DNA from: Chitinophaga caseinilytica
Lineage (GTDB): Bacteria > Bacteroidota > Bacteroidia > Chitinophagales > Chitinophagaceae
NCBI RefSeq assembly: GCF_038396765.1
Contig: NZ_CP150096.1
Coordinates: 4,695,001-4,759,000, forward strand
DNA: 64,000 nt
Direction of reading: 5' to 3'
Below are positions 46,701-54,000 of the stretch, in pieces. The first letter of the stretch is position 1, and each line of letters opens with the position of its first letter. The position numbers and the translations under genes are program-made. The notes below the pieces were generated by a model, which saw only the letters and a program-made list of their open reading frames with translations, ran no database searches and was not told the DNA's origin.

Positions 46701-47003
46701 GACGGCCCCGTTGTCGGGCACGTTGAGGGAATACTCACCGTTGACGTTGGTGACCGTGCCGCTGGTGGCGCCTTTGATGGCGATGGTTACGCCGGGCAAT
46801 CCGCCGCCGGTGCCGTCCGTAACGCGGCCCGTGATCTTTCGGTCAAAAGCTGCCGCTTCGTACGGCGCGCGGGCGATGCCCATGGAGGCGTAGCCCATCA
46901 GGAGGCAGACGGAAAGCGCCGCCGGGACGAGCCCCGCGATCCGCCGGACCGTCCGGTTACAGCCACTGTTGTGCTGCAGGGATTTCGATTGATGGAATAG
47001 CAT
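43722..47003 (-). CDS. SusC/RagA TonB-dependent transporter (PUL 2)
   Basis: A 1,093-residue outer-membrane transporter. After a rather long basic signal region (hydrophobic core about residues 25-45) come the regulatory beta domain (GRVTDGTGGGLPGVTIAIKG), the TonB-box-like ELVVVGYGTQKK, the plug (GIRIRGAFAEPLYVIDGVV) and the beta-barrel ending RF. No STN domain is present, so it probably does not signal through an anti-sigma factor. The frame is open to 47,084, but the ATG at 47,003 is the more plausible start. It forms a two-gene unit with susD. Confidence 0.93.
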   Translation of the reverse strand: MLFHQSKSLQHNSGCNRTVRRIAGLVPAALSVCLLMGYASMGIARAPYEAAAFDRKITGRVTDGTGGGLPGVTIAIKGATSGTVTNVNGEYSLNVPDNGAVLIFRFVGYNTQEIAVGNQDRLDVVMTAAAKGLNELVVVGYGTQKKVNLTGPVTAVRAEELVNMAPANLSNTLAGRAPGVNVTNTSGLSGSTAGIRIRGAFAEPLYVIDGVVRDKEAFDALEAAEVDQMSFLKDAATAAVYGSRAGNGVVLVTTKKGSLGKPVFSFQTNYTTARPTRELLSDKTTAADELTYQNRVAEFLGTPKPNGQEEFDYFKDKHYNVHDFIWRDPSSHRHSLSVAGGSEKITYYSLLSYRGEKGSYKSLDNSKVNLRSNVTAKVSDAIKINLNIAANQQNLDRFYWPFTGDDDFDVSDLYRVTFNWPKTFPFYTLADGTPVNYVTDYPVQTPMGSWQAWSVIDQVIGNRYIKTRNRQLNSILGIDIDLGKYVKGLTTKVSGSYLAEDYMRKRFLTYQKNYVFNPKDPDGNRFIPAPPDPNKTNIFTFSSNQPFMDYNISTWWSYQLNWFLNYNRTFGKHGIDALMVFEQSETGGSIAYSRAENPITPYDQFIAYPTDRQFRNSSGKDSVGARQSWIGRVNYNFDSRYIAEFSFRYDGNTLFPSNSRWGFFPSVSAAWRLSEETWFKNATRAFDDLKIRASYGTTGNDLDAAGNRISPFSFRQRIVNGSSYMFGDRLYQGIAPGATPNPNLTWAKSASYNAGIDFTILRGRFNGTVDVFVRKETDILGYRQVRVPDNYGQSLAPENYAARSWRGGELTLEWRDKAASGKINYSINANVGYVKDRWDIYDEDAALGPNGLRNFESRIGRPETRIVGLRSLGLIRTQEQLDGLLAKGFKQYGRNPYLGAILFEDIRGENYAPGPDGKIDNNDMQLLSDNATPRVNFGLGLNLSYKNWALQTFFQGVTAYDRVISNQEGAGMRQHGGSVRPYYPIWADDVWTPENPDAKYPRPVGSNWQESGSVATNFWMRSGAYLRMKMLNLGYSLPKNWVRTIGLTSAQLYFNGTNLFAISPMNEFHDPEQKNYDSYPLMKTFTVGADIRF

Positions 47004-47682
47004 ATCGATTTGGTTTATGAAAAAGCAATGATGAACGGCTTTGGCATGTGCGCACGAAGGCGCAATCGGTTGCAGGCATGGCAATCCCGATCGGCGTTCT
47101 GCACGTCGTTTTTCGATGTTGAAATGGGATCGGATTTCCCCGGTCCGGGGAATACTAGCTGGCTAACCGCAGCAACGGGCTACGGCATGCATGGCTCACT
47201 GTCCAATAAATGCATCATACTTTCGTCAGGTTTATTGCTTAAATAGAAATGGTACGAATATTCCTTTGCCTGCCGGATGGATTCGTAAAAAACAATGTGT
47301 AATGATTCCTGTAAAAAACCTTTTCACTGTGACTAATGTCCATGCTTCGATTTGATTTTATTCGCTGTAAATAGAAAGTCGATAACCCAGGTGCAAGCGC
47401 ACAAAAGCTATTTGAATGGAACTTGAAAAATATGGTCAAACACGACGGGTGCTATATGCTCGATTTACGGTTTCTCAATCCTGCACGCCGTTATGCCGTT
47501 TAAAATAGTGTTTTGCAAAAGATGACGATCAGAATTTGGTTTCTTTGCGTTGCTTACAAATATATTCTTAAAACTTTCTTTTCCTAACTTTTTTTAACAG
47601 ATCGATATTATATTTTCTTCACTTTTATTAAAGTCTTTCAAACTTCTATAAAATTTTTCACCAAGTTTCATTTCCGAAATAT
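47004..47682. other. Long AT-rich leader region before the PUL 2 susC gene
   Basis: About 680 bp without a credible ORF. It is AT-rich, especially at 47,540-47,680, and must contain the susC promoter and 5' leader. I could not single out a promoter box or operator. Confidence 0.5.
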
Positions 47683-47706
47683 AAAAAAGGCCCGTTTCCG
47701 GGCCTT
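47683..47706 (-). terminator. Terminator after the NamZ gene
   Basis: AAGGCCCG and CGGGCCTT form an 8-bp stem with a 4-nt loop; the minus strand continues with a T run. Confidence 0.85.
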
Positions 47707-47733
47707 CATGAAAAGTTGGCGGTTATGGCAGGA

Positions 47734-48915
47734 TCAGGGGTACAACAGGTATTTCTTTCGCATCTGTTTGTATTGGCTTAAACCGGGCTCCCAGCTCTTG
47801 CGGATCTCCGCTTCCGACATTCCGGCTTCTATCTGTTTGCGGAATTCGCGCGTGCCCACCAGTCCGTCGATACTGTTGATCTGCCGGCTGTAACTCCGGT
47901 CGAAGAACTTCGATTTGTCGGGATATGCTTTATACAGCTCGATCATCCAGCCGATATTGAGCTGCCCCTTTTTGCGCCAGGGCGAAATATCGAAAGTCCG
48001 CAGATCGAGGCCGTAACAGGTTTCGTTCTGGTGGAGGGGCGTCTCGCTTTTGCCAGGCATGCTTACCGGCTTGAAACTGAAATCGTATTTCCCTTTCAGC
48101 GCCGGCGCGCCCAGCACGGTAAACGGCATATCCGTGCCGCGGCCCTGGCTGAGGATCGTACCTTCGAACATGCATAAGGATGGGTACAGTATGATCGACT
48201 GCTGTGTGTTCAGGTTGGGCGACGGCGCCACGGGCAGCACGTAATCCATATCGTGCCGGTAATTTTTCAGCTGGATGATCTTCAGGTTGCATTTCTTTTT
48301 GTTGCGCATCCATCCCTGCCCGTTGATCATCTGTGCAAACTCGCCGATGGTCATACCGTGCGTCATGGGTACAGGATATCGCCCGATCCCCGACTCCAGC
48401 GTCATATCCAGCACCGGCCCGTCTACAAACCCGTTGGGATTGGGCCTGTCGAGAATGATCAGCGTCTTCTTCGCATCGGCACAGGCTTCCATGATCTCGC
48501 GGAGGGTATTGATGAGCGTATAGAACCGGCAGCCCACGTCCTGCAGATCGAACACCATCACATCGATGGCGGCCATCTGCGCGGGCGACGGCTTCCTGCG
48601 GTTGCCGTACAGCGATATTACGGGAATGCCTGTCTGCGGGTCTATCTCGTCTTTCACCACCGCGCCGTTGCTGGCGTTGTTCCGGAAACCATGCTCCGGG
48701 CCGAAGATCGTTTTGATCTTCACGCCGCGCTTCAGCAAACTGTCTACAATGGGCTGATCGCCGATGATGGACGTTGGGTTGATCATCATGCCGACTTTTT
48801 TCCCTTTCAGCAGCGGCAGGTATACTTCCACCTGGTCTGCCCCCGTCCGGATGGGCTGCTGGGCCTTCGCGGCCGACAATCCCGCCACGGCGATCAATAC
48901 GAGTAAATACTTCAT
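47734..48915 (-). CDS. namZ: DUF1343/NamZ-type exo-beta-N-acetylmuramidase (GH171)
   Basis: A 393-residue exported protein (signal peptide ending around AKAQ) of the DUF1343 family, shown in other Bacteroidota and in Bacillus to be exo-beta-N-acetylmuramidases of family GH171. These remove terminal MurNAc residues from peptidoglycan fragments for recycling. Conserved blocks are GMMINPTSI, IFGPEHGFRN, FDLQDVGCRFYT, LDRPNPNG and APSPNLNT. It may be cotranscribed with the upstream coiled-coil protein gene (123-bp gap, which holds a terminator). Confidence 0.9.
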   Translation of the reverse strand: MKYLLVLIAVAGLSAAKAQQPIRTGADQVEVYLPLLKGKKVGMMINPTSIIGDQPIVDSLLKRGVKIKTIFGPEHGFRNNASNGAVVKDEIDPQTGIPVISLYGNRRKPSPAQMAAIDVMVFDLQDVGCRFYTLINTLREIMEACADAKKTLIILDRPNPNGFVDGPVLDMTLESGIGRYPVPMTHGMTIGEFAQMINGQGWMRNKKKCNLKIIQLKNYRHDMDYVLPVAPSPNLNTQQSIILYPSLCMFEGTILSQGRGTDMPFTVLGAPALKGKYDFSFKPVSMPGKSETPLHQNETCYGLDLRTFDISPWRKKGQLNIGWMIELYKAYPDKSKFFDRSYSRQINSIDGLVGTREFRKQIEAGMSEAEIRKSWEPGLSQYKQMRKKYLLYP

Positions 48916-48974
48916 AAACGTGATTTCGCTTTCCTTTCAGACAAACTTAACACTTACAGCCGTTATATTCCATC

Positions 48975-49008
48975 AAAAAAGAAAGGGCGCCCTTCGCAGC
49001 GGCGCCCC
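48975..49008 (-). terminator. Terminator after the coiled-coil protein gene
   Basis: GGGCGCC (48985-48991) pairs with GGCGCCC (49001-49007); the minus strand continues CTTTCTTTTTTG. It partly isolates namZ from its upstream neighbour. Confidence 0.7.
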
Positions 49009-49038
49009 TATCCACACATCCGTTCCTTCGCCTCCCCG

Positions 49039-49812
49039 TCAAGGGAGCTCCTTCAGCCATTGTTCCGCGTAGGAACGGGCGGCTTTCACCGTTTCCGGCC
49101 CGGCGCGGAAGCATAGCTTCCAATCGCGGCTCCTTTTCTCCAGTGCGGGATCTTCAAAAACCATTTTACTGCCTTTCTTCACCAGTTTCGCGTTGAAATC
49201 GATATCGGATGTAAGTGCCAGAAAGGCTTTCAGGCGGAGCTTGAGCATCCCTTCCACGGTACCGGGATAGGTTTCCTCGTACTTCGCCAACTGGGCTTTG
49301 AACGCGGCCGTCGGGGGACCGGGCAGTTCGCCAACCATGGATTGAACGTATATCTTGTGCATCTTGTGCTTCGGGTCTTTCAACGCCGCAATGAGCTCTT
49401 TCATGGATTTCAGCGCTTCGCCGTAGCTTTCCTTGTACTCCGCTTCGGCGGTTTCGTGGATTTTCTCCAGTTCCTTGTAATCTTTTTCGGCTTTGCGGAT
49501 GGCCGCTTTCAGTTTGGCGTTGCCGTCTTTCGGCGCGTCTTTTTCCCATTCTTCCACATACGCCGTTTTGTATTCCGGTGTGGAAACGTAGGCTTTGATG
49601 TAGTCGCCCATTTCCCTGACGGCCTGCGCACGTTCTTCGGGCGGGATCTGTTTGCCTTTATAAGCGCCTATGAGCTCGAGTTTTCCGGAAAGCAGGTTGC
49701 GGTCGATGGACTTGTGCGCATCTTCGTCCGTAACACCGAGGCGGGAGATGATGTTGCTGGCGCCGAACGCCAGGATGCCCGTGGCGAGCACGGCAATCGT
49801 TAATTTGATCAT
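49039..49812 (-). CDS. Hypothetical exported coiled-coil protein
   Basis: A 257-residue protein with an N-terminal hydrophobic segment (about residues 3-20) that is a signal peptide or anchor. A long Lys/Glu-rich helical region with predicted coiled coil follows (about residues 95-150, for example KLKAAIRKAEKDYKELEKI), and then a globular C terminus. I do not recognise a family or enzymatic motif. It is on the same strand as namZ but a terminator lies between them. Confidence 0.65.
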   Translation of the reverse strand: MIKLTIAVLATGILAFGASNIISRLGVTDEDAHKSIDRNLLSGKLELIGAYKGKQIPPEERAQAVREMGDYIKAYVSTPEYKTAYVEEWEKDAPKDGNAKLKAAIRKAEKDYKELEKIHETAEAEYKESYGEALKSMKELIAALKDPKHKMHKIYVQSMVGELPGPPTAAFKAQLAKYEETYPGTVEGMLKLRLKAFLALTSDIDFNAKLVKKGSKMVFEDPALEKRSRDWKLCFRAGPETVKAARSYAEQWLKELP

Positions 49813-49934
49813 AGCTGAAAAATGTTAGGGGTAACCAATATGCAAAAGTATCGCTGCCGTTGTATCCGGGAGCGATGCCGCGCTCAGACCGTCGTTTCCA
49901 TCCACCGAAACGCATTTTCCGCATCCTGAAACGT

Positions 49935-49969
49935 AAAAGCCCCCCAGCCAGTGAACTGGCCGCGGGGGC
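49935..49969 (-). terminator. Terminator of PUL 3
   Basis: GCCCCC and GGGGGC arms enclose an inner AGCCAGT / ACTGGC stem. The leftward strand continues CTTTTACG. It lies 36 bp beyond the GH71/99-like stop. Confidence 0.75.
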
Positions 49970-50005
49970 ATGTATTTGTGTAACACCAGGAAAGCGGTGT
50001 GCCGG

Positions 50006-51337
50006 TCAGTTGCGGACCGGTTTGATAGCGCCAAAACTTCCTTCGCCATGGAACCAGCGCGCCGCCTGGCCCGTGAGCCAGAGGTAATAATCGCTGGCCA
50101 GGTCTGCGTCGATGCCGACGAACCGGCGGTCGCCATGTTGCGGCAACTCCCCTTCCCGGGCGCATTTGTATATCGCCGTGCCTTCATCTATCTCGTCGAA
50201 CATGGCCACGTACAGCGACCGCGCGCCTGAAATCTTCGCGCCGGCCACCTGCTGCCAGAGGAAATCCCCTTTCAGCCGCGGAATGGAATTATACTGCGCC
50301 GGATCGTTTTTCAGGTTCCCCCAGCTGAACCCGGGGAACGCCAGCGGCACATAGGTAATGTTGTTGTTTTTGCACCACTGGATGTCGGCCGCCAGCTCCA
50401 CGCCCGCCACCTGCGTGTAATTACCGCTGCTGTAGCGGCCCACGGCCCAGGGCATCACGATGTCCGTTTTCTTAATAAGCGCATGCAGGGCAGGATTGTT
50501 TTCCGTATCGTTGCGCATGCTCCGCCAGTAATACGGCACGCCCAGCATGACGGACACGCGTTTCTCCGGCCCCTTCAGCCTTCCCACCAGCTGGTCCACA
50601 TCTGCCGTGGTATAGCGGCGATTGTCGTTAAAACCCACGCCCCAGAGCACTACCAGCGGTTTCTTGTTGTGCCGCAGGTAGGTGGGATGGGCTTTGTTGT
50701 CGAACAGGTTGAAAGTGGTCTGCAATTCTTTCCAGTCTTTCTCGATATACGCCACGTCTTCGGGCGCGCATCCGCTCAGGTCGTACATCACGCAGATGGC
50801 GCGGCCATGCTTTTTCGCAGCTTTCAGGGCGTTTTCGAGGACTTTGTTGAAATGCCTTTTGCCTTTGGGATTGGATTCCTTCACTTCCACCACGAAGCGC
50901 TGCATGAATACGCCGTCGATCCCGTAATCCTTCATCCATTTGAAATGCAGGTCTACGGTAGATTCGTCGTACGGACTGTACATATACACGTCTGACCCGT
51001 CGGCGTACTTGAAATCGGTCTTGTATTTCTGCGTGTACTCGGTCATATCCGGGTAGAAATCCACCGCGGAGCAACCGGGCTTGAAACCGCCGCAGTGGCC
51101 CATGCCGAGATGGTACCAGCCGCGGTCGGAGCCGTCGCCCTGCGCGGCGAACCAGCCCTGGTAGCCGGCCATGACGAGGTTGTCGTAAGCGGTGTACAGG
51201 CAACCGGATTCGTCGTACACGATCTCCTTCACAGGAGGCTGCGGTGGCGGAGGGCCTTCGCCGCCACTGTTGGAGCCGCTTTTGGCGCAACTCAGCGCCA
51301 CGAGCGCGAGCGCGGATAAGAAAATGGTCTTTATCAT
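50006..51337 (-). CDS. GH71/99-like glycoside hydrolase lipoprotein
   Basis: A 443-residue lipoprotein (lipobox LSC near residue 17, then a Ser/Gly/Pro linker) that resembles the GH71/GH99-like group, which includes endo-alpha-mannosidases and endo-alpha-mannanases. Landmarks are MAGYQGWFAAQGDGSDRGW at the start of the domain, WMKDYGIDGVFMQRF, and MFDEIDEGTAIYK near the C terminus, where the acidic residues are candidates for catalysis. Many proteins of this group are uncharacterised, so the activity is a prediction. It is the last gene of PUL 3. Confidence 0.8.
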   Translation of the reverse strand: MIKTIFLSALALVALSCAKSGSNSGGEGPPPPQPPVKEIVYDESGCLYTAYDNLVMAGYQGWFAAQGDGSDRGWYHLGMGHCGGFKPGCSAVDFYPDMTEYTQKYKTDFKYADGSDVYMYSPYDESTVDLHFKWMKDYGIDGVFMQRFVVEVKESNPKGKRHFNKVLENALKAAKKHGRAICVMYDLSGCAPEDVAYIEKDWKELQTTFNLFDNKAHPTYLRHNKKPLVVLWGVGFNDNRRYTTADVDQLVGRLKGPEKRVSVMLGVPYYWRSMRNDTENNPALHALIKKTDIVMPWAVGRYSSGNYTQVAGVELAADIQWCKNNNITYVPLAFPGFSWGNLKNDPAQYNSIPRLKGDFLWQQVAGAKISGARSLYVAMFDEIDEGTAIYKCAREGELPQHGDRRFVGIDADLASDYYLWLTGQAARWFHGEGSFGAIKPVRN

Positions 51338-51388
51338 AGATCGGAAGCATAAATGCCTGCGGAAGCGGATGCCGCCGCAGGCATGGGT

Positions 51389-52078
51389 TTACAGATCGAA
51401 GGGCACGGCCTTCGCGTAGTTCGGTTTGGATTCCACGGCATCGATGAGCGCACCGATGCGGAAGTAATAGGTTTTGCCGGGCTTGAGGATGTCGCGCACG
51501 TTCGGGCTTTGCAGGTCGATCGTGAGGGTGTACGTGGTGTTCGGGTCCGTCACGGCGTTGATGTCCTGCTCGGCGGCGGTGAGCCGGAGCGTCTCTCCCA
51601 CCCTGAAATCGCTGTGGGCATACAGCCCGATCTTGCGGACGTTATTGGTCACCTGCTGTTGCAGCTTGAAGGTGGCCGTTACGATGTTGCCGTTTTTGGT
51701 GACGGAAGGGTTCACGATCCGGATGTACGGCGTCACGTTGAAATCCATTTTCGTGCGCCCGGCGATGCGGATGTCTTGCGGCTCCACGGGAATGAAGTTG
51801 CCGCGCACGGGCGCCACGGAATAGTCCGCTTCGAACAGCAACGAGTTTTCATAATTGCCGTCTGCCTTGAAGATGAGCCATTGCGGCTGCACGTTGTCCC
51901 ATCCATGTTCCTTCAGTTCCACTACCGATCCGCGGATAACATCCTGCTCCAGCAGTTGTTTGGTACCGGCGTCATAAATACTGCCGTACAGGCCGGCGGT
52001 GGGCGCATCGTAGTTGTCTTTCTCGCACGCGGTGAGCCCGACGAGCAGCAAGCCTAATATAAAAGCGGTTCTTTTCAT
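51389..52078 (-). CDS. DUF3823-family PUL lipoprotein
   Basis: A 229-residue lipoprotein (lipobox LTAC near residue 18) matching the DUF3823 pattern: the N-terminal motif DAPTAGLYGSIYDAGT, ENSLLFEADYSVAPVRGNF in the first beta domain, then a second beta domain with RIVNPSVTKNGN. Such proteins sit beside susCD and are thought to be surface glycan-binding or assembly partners. It lies 18 bp after susD and 51 bp before the GH71/99-like gene. Confidence 0.82.
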   Translation of the reverse strand: MKRTAFILGLLLVGLTACEKDNYDAPTAGLYGSIYDAGTKQLLEQDVIRGSVVELKEHGWDNVQPQWLIFKADGNYENSLLFEADYSVAPVRGNFIPVEPQDIRIAGRTKMDFNVTPYIRIVNPSVTKNGNIVTATFKLQQQVTNNVRKIGLYAHSDFRVGETLRLTAAEQDINAVTDPNTTYTLTIDLQSPNVRDILKPGKTYYFRIGALIDAVESKPNYAKAVPFDL

Positions 52079-52096
52079 GTTCGTAGTTTTTTCGGA

Positions 52097-53989
52097 TCAA
52101 TACTGCGGGTTTTGTACCAGTCCGTTAGACGCGATACCGGGAATAGACCGGTAATACGAGCGTTCGGAGAAGGTTTTGGGCGTATAGTTCGGCACCACCA
52201 CGCGCACGAAGATGTACTTGGTGGCGGGCAGCGCGCGCAGGTCCTGCAAAGGCAACAGCGAATGCACGACACGGTTGTTGAATTCGGTATGGTATTCGCG
52301 GCGGCGGATGAGGTCCCAGAAACGTTTGTTCTCGAACGCCAGCTCCACTCTCCTTTCCCGCTGCACATTCGCGGAAGTGAGCGCGATGGCAGTGGTATGG
52401 CCTGCGCGGCGGCGGATATCGTTCAGCGCCTTTGCGGCTTCCGCGGCGTTGCCCGTCCCGCTTTCCACCACGGCTTCGGCGTAGTTGAGCAGCACTTCGG
52501 CATACCGGAACTCGATGAAATCGGAGGTGCTCTGGTTCCAGCCTGCTACCACGGGCGCGGTATGGTTCATGAACTTCTTGAAGGAAAAGCCCGTCCGCGT
52601 GTTATTCCCGCCATACGAATCGAAACCGGAATACTGCGAGGTATTGGCCGCGCCATATGTGTAATACGTGTGCCCGTTGACGGTGATCTCCGCCTTGGTG
52701 CGGATCACGGCCTGCCCGTTGGGCTGCACGTAACCCGCCTGGATAACGATGGGAGTACCTTTCCACGCCGTTCCGGGCAGGATGGCCGTGCCCCAGAGGC
52801 GCGCGTCTTTCCCCTTGAAGATATCGTTGGGGGAATCGAACTGGAGATAGTGCAGGCCGGCGTTGAACCCGCCGTAATCGGTGACGTCGCCTTCGGTGGT
52901 GGTAACAACCGGGGATGACTGTCCCGGACGGTCATATCGTTCGTACAGGTCGATGAGGTCGAGCGTAGGGTTCATCCGCCCGGGGTGCGGCCAGCCGTTG
53001 GCGGATTGTGCGGGCTGGTACCAGATGTCGTAGTTATGACCGGTGAACTGCCCCGGCAATGTGAACCCTTTAATGAGGATCGTTTCCTTATCGCCACCGT
53101 TGGGATTGGCAAAGAGCATGCGGTAATTTTCCGCCGCCTCTTCCGGCGAAGCCGGATTCGCCCCGTACAGCGCGAATTGGCCCGACTGGATGATTAGTTC
53201 ACTAGCCTGGATACAGGCGGTGTAATACGCCGCTGCGTCGCCGGCCGTCATCCCCACCAGTTTATCCGTCACGGCGGCACCCGACATGGGCGCACGGCCC
53301 CAGAATTTGGCGACAGACGCGGCATGCAGGGCAGCGCGCGATTTCAGTGCGGCGGCGGTGTACTTCGTAGCACGGCGACTTTTCCCGTCGCCCGGTTCCA
53401 GGTTGGCGATGGCCTGGTCGCACAGTTCCATTACATAGTCCCAGGTTGCTTTTTCCGTGCTGCGCGGCACTTTCAGGCTTTCCACATCGCCGGTGTATTG
53501 CTGGGTCTGCTTGATGAGGGGAACGCCGCCGTAGCGTTTCGCCAGGGCGAAGTAAGCATATGCCTTGATGAAGGCGCTCTCGCCGATGAGTTTTTTCTTA
53601 TCGGCTTCGATCACGTCCAGCGTGGGAATGGCGTCTGCCAGGAGGTTCACGTCGCGGATGAGCTTGTAGCCCTGGTCCCACCACTGAAAATCCCCGTCGC
53701 CCACGAAATCGCCGAATTCGGAATGCACGGCTTCATCGGTGACCATGGCCGGCGCGAAGCCGCCGTTATTGGGATCGCCGCCGTTCTGATTGAAGCCTCC
53801 GCGGAAAAACGCGAAATCTTCGATCGGCAGCTGGTAATATAAGTTGGCCATGTAAAGCTTCACGCCTTCGGGATCGCCGAAGAGGTCTTTGGCCAGGATC
53901 TTGTCTGTAGGCTCGAGATCCAGCACAGACTTGCAGCTGAAGAGCGTCACGGCCAGCAGGCATGTCAGTAGTTTACGGTAATTCTGCAT
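52097..53989 (-). CDS. RagB/SusD family nutrient-binding lipoprotein (PUL 3)
   Basis: A 630-residue SusD homologue with lipobox LFSC near residue 19. The N-terminal helical part contains ESAFIKAYAYFALAKRYGG, and the C-terminal part contains FRYAEVLLNYAEAVVESG and RERRVELAFENKRFWDLIRR. It would cap the SusC transporter encoded 11 bp upstream and bind the glycan imported by PUL 3, which by its enzymes is likely an alpha-mannan or a mannose-rich glycan. Confidence 0.94.
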   Translation of the reverse strand: MQNYRKLLTCLLAVTLFSCKSVLDLEPTDKILAKDLFGDPEGVKLYMANLYYQLPIEDFAFFRGGFNQNGGDPNNGGFAPAMVTDEAVHSEFGDFVGDGDFQWWDQGYKLIRDVNLLADAIPTLDVIEADKKKLIGESAFIKAYAYFALAKRYGGVPLIKQTQQYTGDVESLKVPRSTEKATWDYVMELCDQAIANLEPGDGKSRRATKYTAAALKSRAALHAASVAKFWGRAPMSGAAVTDKLVGMTAGDAAAYYTACIQASELIIQSGQFALYGANPASPEEAAENYRMLFANPNGGDKETILIKGFTLPGQFTGHNYDIWYQPAQSANGWPHPGRMNPTLDLIDLYERYDRPGQSSPVVTTTEGDVTDYGGFNAGLHYLQFDSPNDIFKGKDARLWGTAILPGTAWKGTPIVIQAGYVQPNGQAVIRTKAEITVNGHTYYTYGAANTSQYSGFDSYGGNNTRTGFSFKKFMNHTAPVVAGWNQSTSDFIEFRYAEVLLNYAEAVVESGTGNAAEAAKALNDIRRRAGHTTAIALTSANVQRERRVELAFENKRFWDLIRRREYHTEFNNRVVHSLLPLQDLRALPATKYIFVRVVVPNYTPKTFSERSYYRSIPGIASNGLVQNPQY

Positions 53990-54000
53990 ATCGTCCCGTT

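Noticed and set aside
43785-47000. 1,071-codon plus-strand open frame opposite susC of PUL 2
   Set aside because: Antisense shadow of a clear SusC gene, without recognisable motifs or signal peptide.
49825-50187. 120-codon minus-strand frame overlapping the end of the GH71/99-like gene
   Set aside because: Different frame of the same region, crosses a terminator hairpin, and has no family features.
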